Assembly (NCBI GenBank): GCA_963712835.1
Contig: CAVQJJ010000002.1
Span: 682,001-746,000, forward strand
Direction: 5' to 3'
Source of the DNA: DATARH01 sp963712835
GTDB taxonomy: Bacteria; Pseudomonadota; Alphaproteobacteria; ATCC43930; CGMCC-115725
Length of the DNA: 64,000 nucleotides
Every line of letters begins with the position of its first letter. The first letter of the stretch is position 1. Positions 17,172 through 25,458 of the stretch are shown here, in pieces. The position numbers were made by a program, and so were the translations under genes. The notes below the pieces were generated by a model. That model ran no database searches, was not told where the DNA came from, and saw only the letters and a list, made by a program, of their open reading frames with translations.

Positions 17172-18191
17172 TTAGCCGGCCTGGCGCACCTGCGGCATCA
17201 CCTCGCTGGCCAGCACCTCAAGCTGCTCCAGCGCCAATGAATTGGGCATTCCCGGCCAATGCACCGAGGCGACGATATGGTTGACCCCGAGCCTTCGGTT
17301 TAACCGCACCATCTGCTCGGCGACCTCGGCGGGGGAGCCCATCAGAAACCGGTCTTCCAACAGCTCGGCGAATTCGTGGTCGAAATCGTCGCCTTCGGGC
17401 ATCACCTTGTCCTGCCCCCAGGCGCGATAGGCGCGGTATTTTTCTTCCAGATAGGGTTGCGCCAAACGGATCGCTTCGGCGCGCGAAGCGGCGACAAACA
17501 CCTCGCGGCGCATTGGCACTTCTGCCGGAAACGGCTTTCCTTCTTCGTCGAGCGCGCGCTTGTACAAATCCATCTGGCGCTCGATCGTCGCCAGCGTGTT
17601 GTGCGGATTGATGTACCAGCAATCGCCGATCCGTGCGGCGCGCTTGACGGCGATGTCGGCATTGGCGCCGATCCAGATCGGCGGCGTGGGTTTCTGCACT
17701 GGCTTGATCGGACAGGTCGCATGGTCGAGCTCCCAGTCGCTCCCTTTCATGTCGACAAAGTCCTCGGCCCACAGCCGCTTGACCGCGAGCATCACCTCCT
17801 CGAACCGCGCGCCCAATTTGCCGCGCGGCACGCCGAACGCCTTGAACTCGACATCGCGGTAGCCGATGCCCGCGCCGAACACGAGCCGCCCGCCCGACAA
17901 CAGGTCGAGCGTCGCGAGCTGCTCGGCGAGGTCGAGCGGCTTGTGCAGCGGCGCCAGCACCAGCCCGCAGATGATCCGCAGGCGCGGGGCGATCGCCGCG
18001 CAATACGACAGGAACGGGATTTGCTGCACCGACTGGAATGGGTGCGCGCTGAAATGCGAGCCCTTGACCACGCCGTCAAAGCCGAGCCGGTCGGAGGCGC
18101 GCACCAGGTCGAGATCGTCGGCGAGGTGCGCGGCCGGGTCGCCCGGCGGGTGCTGGCCGCGGACGATAAGGCTCAGTTTGAAATCGGTCAT
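17172..18191 (-). CDS. luciferase-like (LLM) oxidoreductase, F420-type subfamily
   Basis: The 339-residue protein has the bacterial luciferase-like TIM barrel. Seen are VRASDRLGFDGVVKGSHFSA at the first strands, the GAGIGYRDVEFKAFGVPRGK loop, PIWIGANADIAVKRAARIGD and the ending HWPGMPNSLALEQLEVLASE. These features suit flavin- or F420-dependent monooxygenases of unknown substrate. Its start overlaps the VOC gene by ATGA, so the two are coupled. Confidence 0.85.
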   Translation of the reverse strand: MTDFKLSLIVRGQHPPGDPAAHLADDLDLVRASDRLGFDGVVKGSHFSAHPFQSVQQIPFLSYCAAIAPRLRIICGLVLAPLHKPLDLAEQLATLDLLSGGRLVFGAGIGYRDVEFKAFGVPRGKLGARFEEVMLAVKRLWAEDFVDMKGSDWELDHATCPIKPVQKPTPPIWIGANADIAVKRAARIGDCWYINPHNTLATIERQMDLYKRALDEEGKPFPAEVPMRREVFVAASRAEAIRLAQPYLEEKYRAYRAWGQDKVMPEGDDFDHEFAELLEDRFLMGSPAEVAEQMVRLNRRLGVNHIVASVHWPGMPNSLALEQLEVLASEVMPQVRQAG

Positions 18192-18640
18192 TCAGCCATA
18201 CCTTTATCGGCCAATTCCTTTTTGGCCTTCTCGTTCTTGTCGAGGTCGAGCCCCATGCCGCGCAGCACGCCCGGCGCCTTGGTGAACTGGATGTTCGAGT
18301 ACTCGATGATCTCTATGCGGTTGCCCCACGGGTCGAGGAAATCGAGAAACGGCCCCTCGACAAACCGCGCCCCGGCCGCCTTTGCCAGTTCGACGATCCG
18401 GCTGCGGTCGTCGACGACAAAGCCGATATGGCGCTTTTCCTCGCCCGCGACGGCGTAGTCCTTGACCAGCGTCATGTTGATGAACTGGTCGCCCATATCG
18501 ATAAAGGCGTTGCGCTCGCCCTTGCCGCGCAGCGTGAACTCGAAGATTTTGCCGTACCAGTCGAGCGCCTTGTCGATGTCGCTCACCTCGATCGCGACGT
18601 GGTTGATGCCCACCAGCCGCGGCTTCTTCCCTTCGGTCAT
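18188..18640 (-). CDS. VOC family (glyoxalase/extradiol dioxygenase-like) protein
   Basis: The 150-residue protein begins its fold at LVGINHVAIEVSDIDKALDW, a typical VOC first beta-alpha unit with a metal-ligand histidine. RHIGFVVDDRSRIVELAKAA and DPWGNRIEIIEY give the second module, with the second histidine and the glutamate. It is coupled by ATGA to the LLM gene downstream, so it likely acts on the same small substrate. Confidence 0.87.
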   Translation of the reverse strand: MTEGKKPRLVGINHVAIEVSDIDKALDWYGKIFEFTLRGKGERNAFIDMGDQFINMTLVKDYAVAGEEKRHIGFVVDDRSRIVELAKAAGARFVEGPFLDFLDPWGNRIEIIEYSNIQFTKAPGVLRGMGLDLDKNEKAKKELADKGMAE

Positions 18641-18720
18641 GGCTGTCTCCGAAAGCCTCTTCCTTCAGACTAACACTTACCGCAGAGGACGCAGAGGGCT
18701 CCCGGAGGGCGCCCTTATTT

Positions 18721-18823
18721 GTCATTCCGGCCGGAGCGAAGCGGAGAGCCGGAACCCATGACCGCGGACGGCACCAATTTGGAAAGGACAGTGTTCATGG
18801 GTTCCCGCTTTCGCGGGAATGAC
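18721..18823. repeat. dispersed palindromic repeat, GTCATTCC family
   Basis: It opens GTCATTCCGGCCGGAGCGAA and closes with TTCCCGCTTTCGCGGGAATG followed by AC. It lies between the VOC gene and the divergent NHL-repeat gene. It is a close relative of the elements at 13647 and 39478. Confidence 0.8.
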
Positions 18824-18906
18824 AATTGGGGGAAATAACCTTTGCGTCGTCCGCGCGTCCTTCGCGTACTTTGCGCTAAAGCGTTCCTTTTTTTGTGAGG
18901 CGCGGA

Positions 18907-19935
18907 ATGCCCAACATCATCACCACATCGGTCGGCACCGGCGAGAAGGGTTTTGCCGGCGACGGCGGGCCGGCAGCACAGGCGCTGCTGAACGGGCCGT
19001 TCGATGTGTGTTTTGACGCGGCCGGAAACCTTTATTTCTCGGACACGTTCAACAACCGGATCCGCCGCGTCGATGCGGCCAGCGGGACCATCACCACCGT
19101 CGCCGGCAATGGGGAGAAGAGCTATTCCGGCGACGGTGGACCAGCCGCCCAAGCCGCGCTCGATGAACCCTACGGGCTGGTGATCGACCGCGCCGGCAAT
19201 CTCTACATCGCCGATCGGCTCAACCGCCGCGTCCGCCGCATCGATGTCACGACGGGAATCATCACCACGCTCGCCGGCACCGGCGAGGCAAAATATTCGG
19301 GCGATGGCGGGCCAGCCGGCGCGGCGGGCCTCGCCGAGCCGAACGGCCTTGCTTTCAGTCCCGACGAAAAGCTCCTCTACATCACCGATGTCGCCGACAA
19401 CCGCGTGCGCGTCGTCGATCTCGCGAGCGGCGCCATCGCGACCTTCGCCGGCACCGGCGCGGCCGAGCATTCGGGCGACGGCGGGCCGGCTGTGAAAGCC
19501 GGCACGTTCGGCGCGCGTGCGATCAAGGTCGCTGCCGACGGCACGGTCTACATCCTGGAGCGCCAAGGTTCGAGCCTGCGCGCGGTCGATCCCGGGACCG
19601 GCATCATTTCGACGATCGCCGGCACCACCGCGCGCGGCTATGCCGGCGATGGCGGGCCGGCGCTCCAAGCGGTGTTCGACGCGCCCAAGGAGATGGCGAT
19701 CGACCGCGACGGCTCGCTGCTCATCGTCGATACCGAAAACCACGCGATCCGCCGCATCGACCACGAGACCGGCATCGTCACCAACCTCGCCGGCGGCCGC
19801 CAGGGCCCGGCCGGCGACGGCGGCCCGGCGGAAGCGGCCGGGCTCGACCGGCCGCACGGCGCGGTCGTCGGCCCCGACGGCGCGGTCTACATCGGCGATA
19901 CCAACAACCACCGCATCCGCAAGGTAGCGCGGTAG
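18907..19935 (+). CDS. NHL-repeat beta-propeller protein
   Basis: The 342-residue protein contains six tandem NHL-type blades of about 55 residues. Each has the pattern GDGGPA near its start and a D-x-x-N/H-N-x-x-R-R-V/I-D core such as DTFNNRIRRVDAASGTITT. No signal peptide is seen, so it may be cytoplasmic. Such propellers bind ligands or partners or can act as lactonase-like enzymes. The ATG at 18907 follows a GAGGCG site. Confidence 0.85.
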   Translation: MPNIITTSVGTGEKGFAGDGGPAAQALLNGPFDVCFDAAGNLYFSDTFNNRIRRVDAASGTITTVAGNGEKSYSGDGGPAAQAALDEPYGLVIDRAGNLYIADRLNRRVRRIDVTTGIITTLAGTGEAKYSGDGGPAGAAGLAEPNGLAFSPDEKLLYITDVADNRVRVVDLASGAIATFAGTGAAEHSGDGGPAVKAGTFGARAIKVAADGTVYILERQGSSLRAVDPGTGIISTIAGTTARGYAGDGGPALQAVFDAPKEMAIDRDGSLLIVDTENHAIRRIDHETGIVTNLAGGRQGPAGDGGPAEAAGLDRPHGAVVGPDGAVYIGDTNNHRIRKVAR

Positions 19936-19943
19936 GTTCGGGC

Positions 19944-20858
19944 CTAATTCGCTTTGGTCAGAAACTGCCGGAGTTCGGCGACCAAATCTTTCGGGTTGTC
20001 ACCCTGCACGGTGTGGCCGGCTTTGGGCACGGTGACGAACTTGCCGTCGGGCAAACGCGCGGCGAGGCGGATGCCGTCGTCCTCGTGGAACACGTCGCTT
20101 TCGCCGCCGCGCACGATCAGCGTCGGGCAGGCGACGCGGCTGAGCCCGTCGGCCAGCGCGGCGCGCTCGGCGCGGTGCTTTTCCTGGTCGAGCACCTGAA
20201 AGCGCCGGCGGTCGTATTTCCACCGCCAGGTGCCGTCCGGCTGCTGCCGGAGCGCGTGCATCAGGCTGCGGCGCAGAATCTTCGGGTCGCGGCGCGGGTT
20301 GAATTCGAGCGCCTTTTCGATGATCGCCTCGACCGTAACGGTCTCGGCGACGCCGTTGACGAAATCACGGATGCGGCTCGACCCCGGCCGCCGCATCTCC
20401 GGGCCGGCATCGATGATGACGAGATTGCTGAGTCGCTCGGGATAGTTGATCGCGAAGCACAGCGAGTTGATCGCGCCCAGCGACATGCCGACGAGGATGA
20501 ATTTGTCGAGCCCGAGATGGTCGACGAACCCGAGTGTGTCGGCGAGCTGCGCGCCCATCGTGTAGTCGGCGTCATGCGACCAATCGCTGTCGCCGTGGCC
20601 ACGCTGGTCAAGCGCGACGCAGTGATAATCGTCGCGCAACGCCAGGCAGACGAGGTCCCAAGTGTGGGCGTTGAGCGCACCGCCATGCAGGAACACGATC
20701 GTCGGCCGGTCCTTGTTGCCCCAGTCGAGATAGTGGAACCGCATGTCGCCGAGCCGGAACTCGTGGCTCGTCGGCAGCACCACGCCGTCAAAGCTGAAGC
20801 CGGCGCGCACCGCCGTGGTTTCAAGGTGCTCGCGGTATTCCTCGGGCGACAGGCTCAT
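19944..20858 (-). CDS. alpha/beta hydrolase
   Basis: The 304-residue protein has the hydrolase hallmarks: VFLHGGALNAHTWDLVCLAL with the oxyanion-hole HGG, LDQRGHGDSDW, and the nucleophile elbow GMSLGA around the serine. The acid residue is probably in LIVRGGESDVFHEDDG, and the catalytic histidine in VPKAGHTVQGDNP. It is likely an esterase or C-C hydrolase. It is convergent with the NHL gene, and a large palindrome lies just upstream of its start. Confidence 0.9.
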   Translation of the reverse strand: MSLSPEEYREHLETTAVRAGFSFDGVVLPTSHEFRLGDMRFHYLDWGNKDRPTIVFLHGGALNAHTWDLVCLALRDDYHCVALDQRGHGDSDWSHDADYTMGAQLADTLGFVDHLGLDKFILVGMSLGAINSLCFAINYPERLSNLVIIDAGPEMRRPGSSRIRDFVNGVAETVTVEAIIEKALEFNPRRDPKILRRSLMHALRQQPDGTWRWKYDRRRFQVLDQEKHRAERAALADGLSRVACPTLIVRGGESDVFHEDDGIRLAARLPDGKFVTVPKAGHTVQGDNPKDLVAELRQFLTKAN

Positions 20859-20888
20859 GACGGGCAGGCTCCTCCCAAAGGGACTAAG

Positions 20889-20927
20889 GCAACGCTTAGG
20901 TCATGCATCATGACCTGCCAGCGTTGC
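20889..20927. promoter_or_regulatory. 39-nt two-tier perfect palindrome upstream of the hydrolase gene
   Basis: The outer arms are GCAACGCT and AGCGTTGC, and the inner arms are AGGTCATG and CATGACCT around CAT. Both arm pairs are exact inverted repeats, separated only by T on one side and GCC on the other. The structure lies 31-69 bp before the start of the minus-strand hydrolase. It is most likely an operator or an mRNA hairpin; the regulator is unknown. Confidence 0.6.
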
Positions 20928-21046
20928 GGGCTGTAATGTTTTCCGCACCTGCGAAACCCGATAGCATTGCATGGCTGATGATAAGCCGGGAGGTGTTCCC
21001 CGCCATTTCACGACTGGCCACCTATTGATGGTCAGTGGTAATTCGA

Positions 21047-21373
21047 TCAGCCAAAAGCTGCCTTAGCGTGAGCGGGAACGAGAGGTGCAATGCTTGCCAC
21101 CTTCTCGCCTAGCTTATGACGAGCGATTTTAGCCTCATAGAGGCTTTGCAGGTTCATCCAATACCGCTCACCTGTACCGAACACGCGGCCGAGTCGAAGC
21201 GCCATTTCAGCGCTGATTCCGCGCTGCCCGTTAATGATCGCTGTGACTGCATTTGGCGGCACATCGATATGCTGGGCAAATTTACGAGCGCTCATGTGAA
21301 GTGCTTCTAACTCGTCCGCCAAGAATTCTCCCGGATGAACGGCCGGCAGGTTGTCGATGGCTTCGTAAGCCAT
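21047..21373 (-). CDS. higA: HigA-family antitoxin
   Basis: The protein starts MAYEAIDNLPAVHPGEFLAD, the HigA signature, and carries an XRE-type helix-turn-helix (SARKFAQHIDVPPNAVTAII) and the family ending WMNLQSLYEAKIARHKLG. It neutralises the HigB mRNA interferase and represses the operon. An upstream in-frame ATG at 21391 would overlap higB, but 21373 has a GAGGA site and fits the family start. It lies downstream of higB, the usual inverted order for this family. Confidence 0.9.
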   Translation of the reverse strand: MAYEAIDNLPAVHPGEFLADELEALHMSARKFAQHIDVPPNAVTAIINGQRGISAEMALRLGRVFGTGERYWMNLQSLYEAKIARHKLGEKVASIAPLVPAHAKAAFG

Positions 21374-21383
21374 GGTTGCATCC

Positions 21384-21716
21384 TCAATCATAATGATTGC
21401 TGATTTCGACGTCGTAAGGCTCTCCCTGAACCATTAGAATGCCTTGACCTTCGGGAACCGGCTCGACGAGCGGCCTCCATCGAAAGCACAGACGCCACTT
21501 GCGATCGATCCGAATGCAATAGCGTCCCTCTTCACCGCGCAGCGCCTCGAAGTTATTGGACGGCGGCGAGCGAAGCTCGATGAGCCGTTCCACGACTTGC
21601 AGTTTGGTGAGAACTTTAACCGCAGCTCTTGCGCATTGTTCAAAGCGACGAACACCGTGTCCGCCCTGTTCCACAAACGCGGCCGTGTCTTTGTCACGAT
21701 AGTCTCGTACGGCCAT
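21384..21716 (-). CDS. higB: HigB-family toxin (RelE superfamily)
   Basis: The 110-residue protein shows the RelE/HigB core: DKDTAAFVEQGGHGVRRFEQ, then LIELRSPPSNNFEALRGEEG, and the strand with catalytic basic residues YCIRIDRKWRLCFRW. The tail reads PYDVEISNHYD. HigB cleaves ribosome-bound mRNA. It sits first in the operon, 10 bp from the start of higA, behind a strong-looking promoter. The unusual insertion RPLVEPVPEGQGILMVQGEP lies before the last strand. Confidence 0.88.
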   Translation of the reverse strand: MAVRDYRDKDTAAFVEQGGHGVRRFEQCARAAVKVLTKLQVVERLIELRSPPSNNFEALRGEEGRYCIRIDRKWRLCFRWRPLVEPVPEGQGILMVQGEPYDVEISNHYD

Positions 21717-21734
21717 CAGCGTATTCGCAGTCCG

Positions 21735-21763
21735 ATATATGTTACGTCACGCGTAACGGTCAA
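21735..21763 (-). promoter_or_regulatory. higBA promoter with operator filling the -35/-10 spacer
   Basis: On the minus strand a -35 box TTGACC (21758-21763) and a -10 box ATATAT (21735-21740) are separated by exactly 17 bp. The whole spacer is the inverted repeat GTTACG-CGTGA-CGTAAC. HigA bound there would block RNA polymerase directly. The boxes lie 18-46 bp before the higB start. Confidence 0.7.
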
Positions 21764-21856
21764 GGCTCCGACGAATTTCCTTCATGCTACTCTCCTGGGT
21801 TTTCCGGCCGATCAATCGTCGCTAGCATCACTGGCTGACGATAAGCGAGGCATGCG

Positions 21857-23083
21857 ATGACCGAGATCAACCTGCGCCAGGGGATTTTCCTTCCCCCCTT
21901 CCACCCGAACGAGGAAGACCCGACGCAATGCCTCGAACGCGACCTCGAGCTGATGGTCTGGCTCGACAGACTCGGCTTTCACGAGGCGTGGATCGGCGAG
22001 CACCACTCGGCAGGGTTCGAGATCATCTCGTCCCCAGAAATCTTTATCGCCTTCGCCGCCGAGCGCACCCGGCACATCCGCTTCGGCACCGGCGTGATCT
22101 CGCTGCCCTACCATCACCCGATGATGGTCGCCGACCGCATCGTCCAGCTCGACCACATGACGCGCGGACGGATCATGTTCGGCGCTGGACCGGGGCTCCT
22201 CGCGTCGGACGCGATCATGATGGGCATCGACCCGATCACCCAGCGCGACCGGATGGCCGAGTCGCTGGACGCGATCCTGCGCCTGTTCCGTGGCGAGATC
22301 GTCACCGAAAAGACCGACTGGTACACGATGGAGGGCTGCCGGCTGCACCTTTTGCCCTACACCAAGCCCTATCCCGAGGTCGCGGTGGTGAGCGCGGTGA
22401 CGCCGTCGGGCGGGCGGCTCGCCGGGAAATACGATCTCGGCATGATCTGTGTCGCCGCGACCAACCCGTTCGGCTTCGACGCGCTGGGCTCGAACTGGCA
22501 GATCGCCAACGATGTCGCCGCCGAACACGGCCGCACGATGGACCCGAACCGGCTGCGCCTCGTCGGGCCGATGCACATCGCCGAGACGCGCGCCCAGGCT
22601 TATGAGAACGCGCGCTGGGGGTTCGAGCGCTATCTCGGCTACCTCAACAATAACCAGCCGCGCTTTATCGTGCCGGCGGGCAAGGACCCGCTCGAATGGT
22701 TTGTCGAGAGCCGCTACGGCGTCTGCGGCACGCCGGACGATGCGATCGCCCTGATCGAGCGGCTGCAGGACAAGCAGGGCCAGTTCGGCGCGATGCTGCA
22801 ACAGGCGCATAACTGGGCCGATTTCGAGGCGACCAAACGCTCCTACGAGCTCTATGCGCGCTACGTGATGCCGCATTTCTCGAAGCTCAACCAGACCCGC
22901 GCGGCGTCCTATCAGTGGTGCGGCGACAATCGCGACGAGTTCAGCGCCAAGCGCAACGCCGCCGCCAAGGCGATGTTCGACAAGCACGAGGCCGAGCAGC
23001 GCGAAAAGCGCGAGCTCGCCCCAGTGGGAGCCGATGCCGGCCCCGCCATCGCCCGCCCGCAGCGCGGCCGGGAGGCGTGGTAG
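21857..23083 (+). CDS. luciferase-like (LLM) flavin-dependent oxidoreductase
   Basis: The 408-residue protein resembles long LLM monooxygenases. Early features are LRQGIFLPPFHPNEEDPTQC and ELMVWLDRLGFHEAWIGEHH, followed by RFGTGVISLPYHHPMMVADR and the GRIMFGAGPGLLASDAIMMG loop. SRYGVCGTPDDAIALIERLQ follows later. It oxidises an unknown substrate with reduced flavin. A GAGG site precedes the ATG. The next gene starts 8 bp after its stop. Confidence 0.88.
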   Translation: MTEINLRQGIFLPPFHPNEEDPTQCLERDLELMVWLDRLGFHEAWIGEHHSAGFEIISSPEIFIAFAAERTRHIRFGTGVISLPYHHPMMVADRIVQLDHMTRGRIMFGAGPGLLASDAIMMGIDPITQRDRMAESLDAILRLFRGEIVTEKTDWYTMEGCRLHLLPYTKPYPEVAVVSAVTPSGGRLAGKYDLGMICVAATNPFGFDALGSNWQIANDVAAEHGRTMDPNRLRLVGPMHIAETRAQAYENARWGFERYLGYLNNNQPRFIVPAGKDPLEWFVESRYGVCGTPDDAIALIERLQDKQGQFGAMLQQAHNWADFEATKRSYELYARYVMPHFSKLNQTRAASYQWCGDNRDEFSAKRNAAAKAMFDKHEAEQREKRELAPVGADAGPAIARPQRGREAW

Positions 23084-23090
23084 CAGGGGC

Positions 23091-23585
23091 GTGAGCGGCG
23101 GCCATTCACACCAAGACCCCAGGCTGTTGCGCCGCCTGCTGCGCGCAAAGGACCGGATTGACGCCGCCTCGCAGGAGGAATGGCCCGTGCGGCGCCTGGC
23201 GCGGGTGAGCGGTGTTTCGGAGGCGCATTTCGCGCGGTCGTTCAAAGCGGCGTTCGGCCTCCCGCCGCACCGCTATTTGCTCACCCGGCGGGTCGGGCGG
23301 GCGATGGCGCTGCTCCGCGACACCGACCTGCCGATCACTCAGATCGCCTTCGACACCGGCTGGCAAAGCCTCGGCACCTTCGGGCGCACCTTCCGCGACA
23401 TCACCGGCGTGAGCCCGAGCGCGATCCGCGCGCGCGAGCGGGAAGCGGCGCACGAGCTCGGCCGCGTGCCGCCTTGTTTCCTCAGCGCGGCGCACCGGCC
23501 CGACCTCAACATCGCAGTTTCGGAGAAGCGGCGCCAACTGGCGGGCGATATAAGCGCCTCCGCGGAAACGGAGGTCGTCTCATGA
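23091..23585 (+). CDS. AraC-family transcriptional regulator, DNA-binding domain only
   Basis: The 164-residue protein is essentially an AraC C-terminal domain: two helix-turn-helices, WPVRRLARVSGVSEAHFARS and LPITQIAFDTGWQSLGTFGR, with the family signature TFRDITGVSPSAIRARE. No N-terminal sensor domain exists. The GTG at 23091 with an AGGGG site is preferred over a start inside the upstream gene. It is probably the local regulator of the LLM and VOC genes, since its stop overlaps the VOC start. Confidence 0.85.
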   Translation: MSGGHSHQDPRLLRRLLRAKDRIDAASQEEWPVRRLARVSGVSEAHFARSFKAAFGLPPHRYLLTRRVGRAMALLRDTDLPITQIAFDTGWQSLGTFGRTFRDITGVSPSAIRAREREAAHELGRVPPCFLSAAHRPDLNIAVSEKRRQLAGDISASAETEVVS

Positions 23586-23989
23586 GCCAGGGTATCGATG
23601 TCGTCGGTCTGTACGTGCGCGATCAGGACGAAGCGCTTGCGTTCTATGTCGAAAAGCTCGGCTTCCGCGTCCACACCGACGTGCGCAACGGCGACTATCG
23701 CTGGCTTACCGTGCAGCACCCCGACCAGCATTCGTTCCAGCTCGGCCTGTTCCTGCCGGGGCCGCCGGTGCACGACGCGGCGACGGCGCAGACGCTGCAA
23801 GCAATGGTCGCCAAGGGCGCGATGCCGCCGCTCGTGTTGGTGGTGGACGATTGCCGCGCCGCCTACGACCGGCTGCGCGCCCGCGGCGTCGAGTTCACGC
23901 AGGAGCCAATGGATCGCTACGGCAGCGTGGACGCGGGATTCCGCGATCCGTCGGGCAACGGCTGGAAGATGATCGAGGCGCGCCGCTGA
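23582..23989 (+). CDS. VOC family protein
   Basis: The 135-residue protein starts MSQGIDVVGLYVRDQDEALA and has the VOC duplication, with YVEKLGFRVHTDVRNGDYRW in the first module and DRYGSVDAGFRDPSGNGWKM in the second. Such partners often follow small AraC regulators. The start overlaps the AraC stop by ATGA (23582-23585). The ligand is unknown. Confidence 0.88.
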   Translation: MSQGIDVVGLYVRDQDEALAFYVEKLGFRVHTDVRNGDYRWLTVQHPDQHSFQLGLFLPGPPVHDAATAQTLQAMVAKGAMPPLVLVVDDCRAAYDRLRARGVEFTQEPMDRYGSVDAGFRDPSGNGWKMIEARR

Positions 23990-24061
23990 GCCTGCCAAGC
24001 GCGAAGCGGAGGGCGGGTGAGGGCGCATTGGCGACCCGCGCCGCCAGCGTAGGTTCGAGTA

Positions 24062-24250
24062 ATGACAAGCATAGCTGTCATCTCACGCCATCCGGATGTT
24101 ATGGGCGGAACGCCGGTTTTCGTGGGCACCCGCGTCCCGGTGCAGACGTTGCTCGACTATCTCGAAGCCGGAGATTCTATCGACGAATTCCTGGCTGGCT
24201 TCCCGTCGGTGACGCGCGAACAAGTCATTGAATTTTTTGGAGATCGCTAA
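24062..24250 (+). CDS. DUF433 antitoxin, C-terminus frameshifted
   Basis: The 62-residue protein shows the DUF433 core ISRHPDVMGGTPVFVGTRVP and DYLEAGDSIDEFLAGFPSVT. The end differs from the family. At a run of six T (24233-24238) the reading changes to FFGDR and stop, while skipping one T would give FLEIAKERLVET, the normal ending. It is either a real frameshift or a homopolymer error. The first codons contain the inverted repeat ATGACA/TGTCAT, a possible operator. Confidence 0.75.
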   Translation: MTSIAVISRHPDVMGGTPVFVGTRVPVQTLLDYLEAGDSIDEFLAGFPSVTREQVIEFFGDR

Positions 24251-24251
24251 A

Positions 24252-24371
24252 GAACGGCTCGTCGAAACGATGGGATTGGGGTCTTTCCGGCGAATGCGTC
24301 GACTGGCGTTTGTCGCGCGATCTTGTCGGACACGATGTCCAAACCGCCCATGGCCTCGGCGCAGCAGTTCA
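24252..24371 (+). pseudogene. DUF5615 PIN-like toxin remnant
   Basis: Downstream of the DUF433 gene, one frame reads GECVDWRLSRDLVGHDVQTA followed by HGLGA. This is the N-terminal third of a DUF5615 toxin, normally LDECVDWRLxRDLxGHDV. The leading strand is off frame by one base, and everything after HGLGA is replaced by a perfect palindromic repeat at 24372. No C-terminus is found, so the toxin is dead. Confidence 0.65.
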
Positions 24372-24419
24372 CATTGTCATTCCGGGGCATCGCGCGGCGA
24401 TGAGCCCGGAATGACAATG
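24372..24419. repeat. perfect inverted repeat, GTCATTCC family, at the toxin breakpoint
   Basis: The 15-bp arms CATTGTCATTCCGGG and CCCGGAATGACAATG are exact complements around an 18-bp centre. The element begins exactly where homology to the DUF5615 toxin stops, so its arrival probably removed the toxin's 3' part. Confidence 0.8.
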
Positions 24420-24436
24420 AAGGGCAGCCTTTATCT

Positions 24437-25315
24437 CTAGCTCAAATAATCGAGCTTGAACCCGTCGCCCCAGCGCTTGATGTGGCCGACCGAGGGCGAG
24501 GGGAAGTGCATCGTGCAGCACAGCGTGTCGGTATCGCAGTATTTCTCGAAAAACGCCCGGCGCGTCTTGACGCCCTGGTCGCGGTCGGTGTCGACGCGCA
24601 TGACGAGATCGGGATAACGCGCCTGGATCGGCGAATGGATCAGGTCGCCGGTGAACACCGCCTGGTCCTTGCCCTTGCCGGCGCACACCGCGAAATGGTC
24701 GGGCGTGTGGCCCGGTGTCGGCAACAGCCTTATGTGGTCGTTGAGCGCATGGTCGCTGGTCACGAGCTCGGCCTTGTTGGCCTCGATGACCGGCAGCACG
24801 CTCTCCTTGATCGGATCGGACGCGAAGCCCGCCGGCACGTCGCCGCCGGTCCAGAACTCGTATTCCTTCTTCGAGAACAGATAACGCGCCTTGGGGAAGG
24901 TCGGGACCCAGCGGCCGTTTTCGAGCTTGGTGTTCCAGCCGACATGGTCGCCGTGAAGGTGCGTGCACATCACGAAATCGATGTCATCGACCCCGAGCCC
25001 CGCCGCCTTCAGCGCCGCCATCCAGCTGCCGTCGGTTTTGTTGTTCCAAGTCGGGCGCAGCGGGAAGGTCTTGTTGTTGCCGATGCAGGCATCGACCAGG
25101 ATGTTGTGGTGCGGCGTCTTCACCACGTAGCTCTGGAAGCACAGCACGACATTGCCGGTCTCGCGGGCATAGCCGCCCGGCGCCAGCCACGACAAATTCT
25201 CTTCCAATGTTTCCTTCGACAACGTCGGAAGAAATTCGAGCATCGGCGTGAAGCCCTGCTCCTGCTCGACGATCCGGTGGATGGTCATGTCGTTGACGCT
25301 GTAGGTCGTGCGCAT
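24437..25315 (-). CDS. MBL-fold metallo-hydrolase
   Basis: The 292-residue protein carries the metallo-beta-lactamase motif THLHGDH at residues 118-124. Further ligands lie in LLPTPGHTPDHFAV and FTGDLIHSPIQ, and a late histidine in CTMHFPSPSVGHIKRWGDGF. It looks like the lactonase-type group with two zinc sites. The substrate is not clear. It is convergent with the DUF433 locus. Confidence 0.88.
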   Translation of the reverse strand: MRTTYSVNDMTIHRIVEQEQGFTPMLEFLPTLSKETLEENLSWLAPGGYARETGNVVLCFQSYVVKTPHHNILVDACIGNNKTFPLRPTWNNKTDGSWMAALKAAGLGVDDIDFVMCTHLHGDHVGWNTKLENGRWVPTFPKARYLFSKKEYEFWTGGDVPAGFASDPIKESVLPVIEANKAELVTSDHALNDHIRLLPTPGHTPDHFAVCAGKGKDQAVFTGDLIHSPIQARYPDLVMRVDTDRDQGVKTRRAFFEKYCDTDTLCCTMHFPSPSVGHIKRWGDGFKLDYLS

Positions 25316-25458
25316 CGGCTCGCTCCCGGGGTTTCATGGCCGTTGCGGGAGATGGTAGCGCTGGGCCGCGGTAAGGGCAAACGCGCCGCCGGTTTGCGCT
25401 TTCGGTCGGATCGTATCAGCCTTGGGATTGGCGGCCGCTTTTCAGGAGGAGGATTTCC

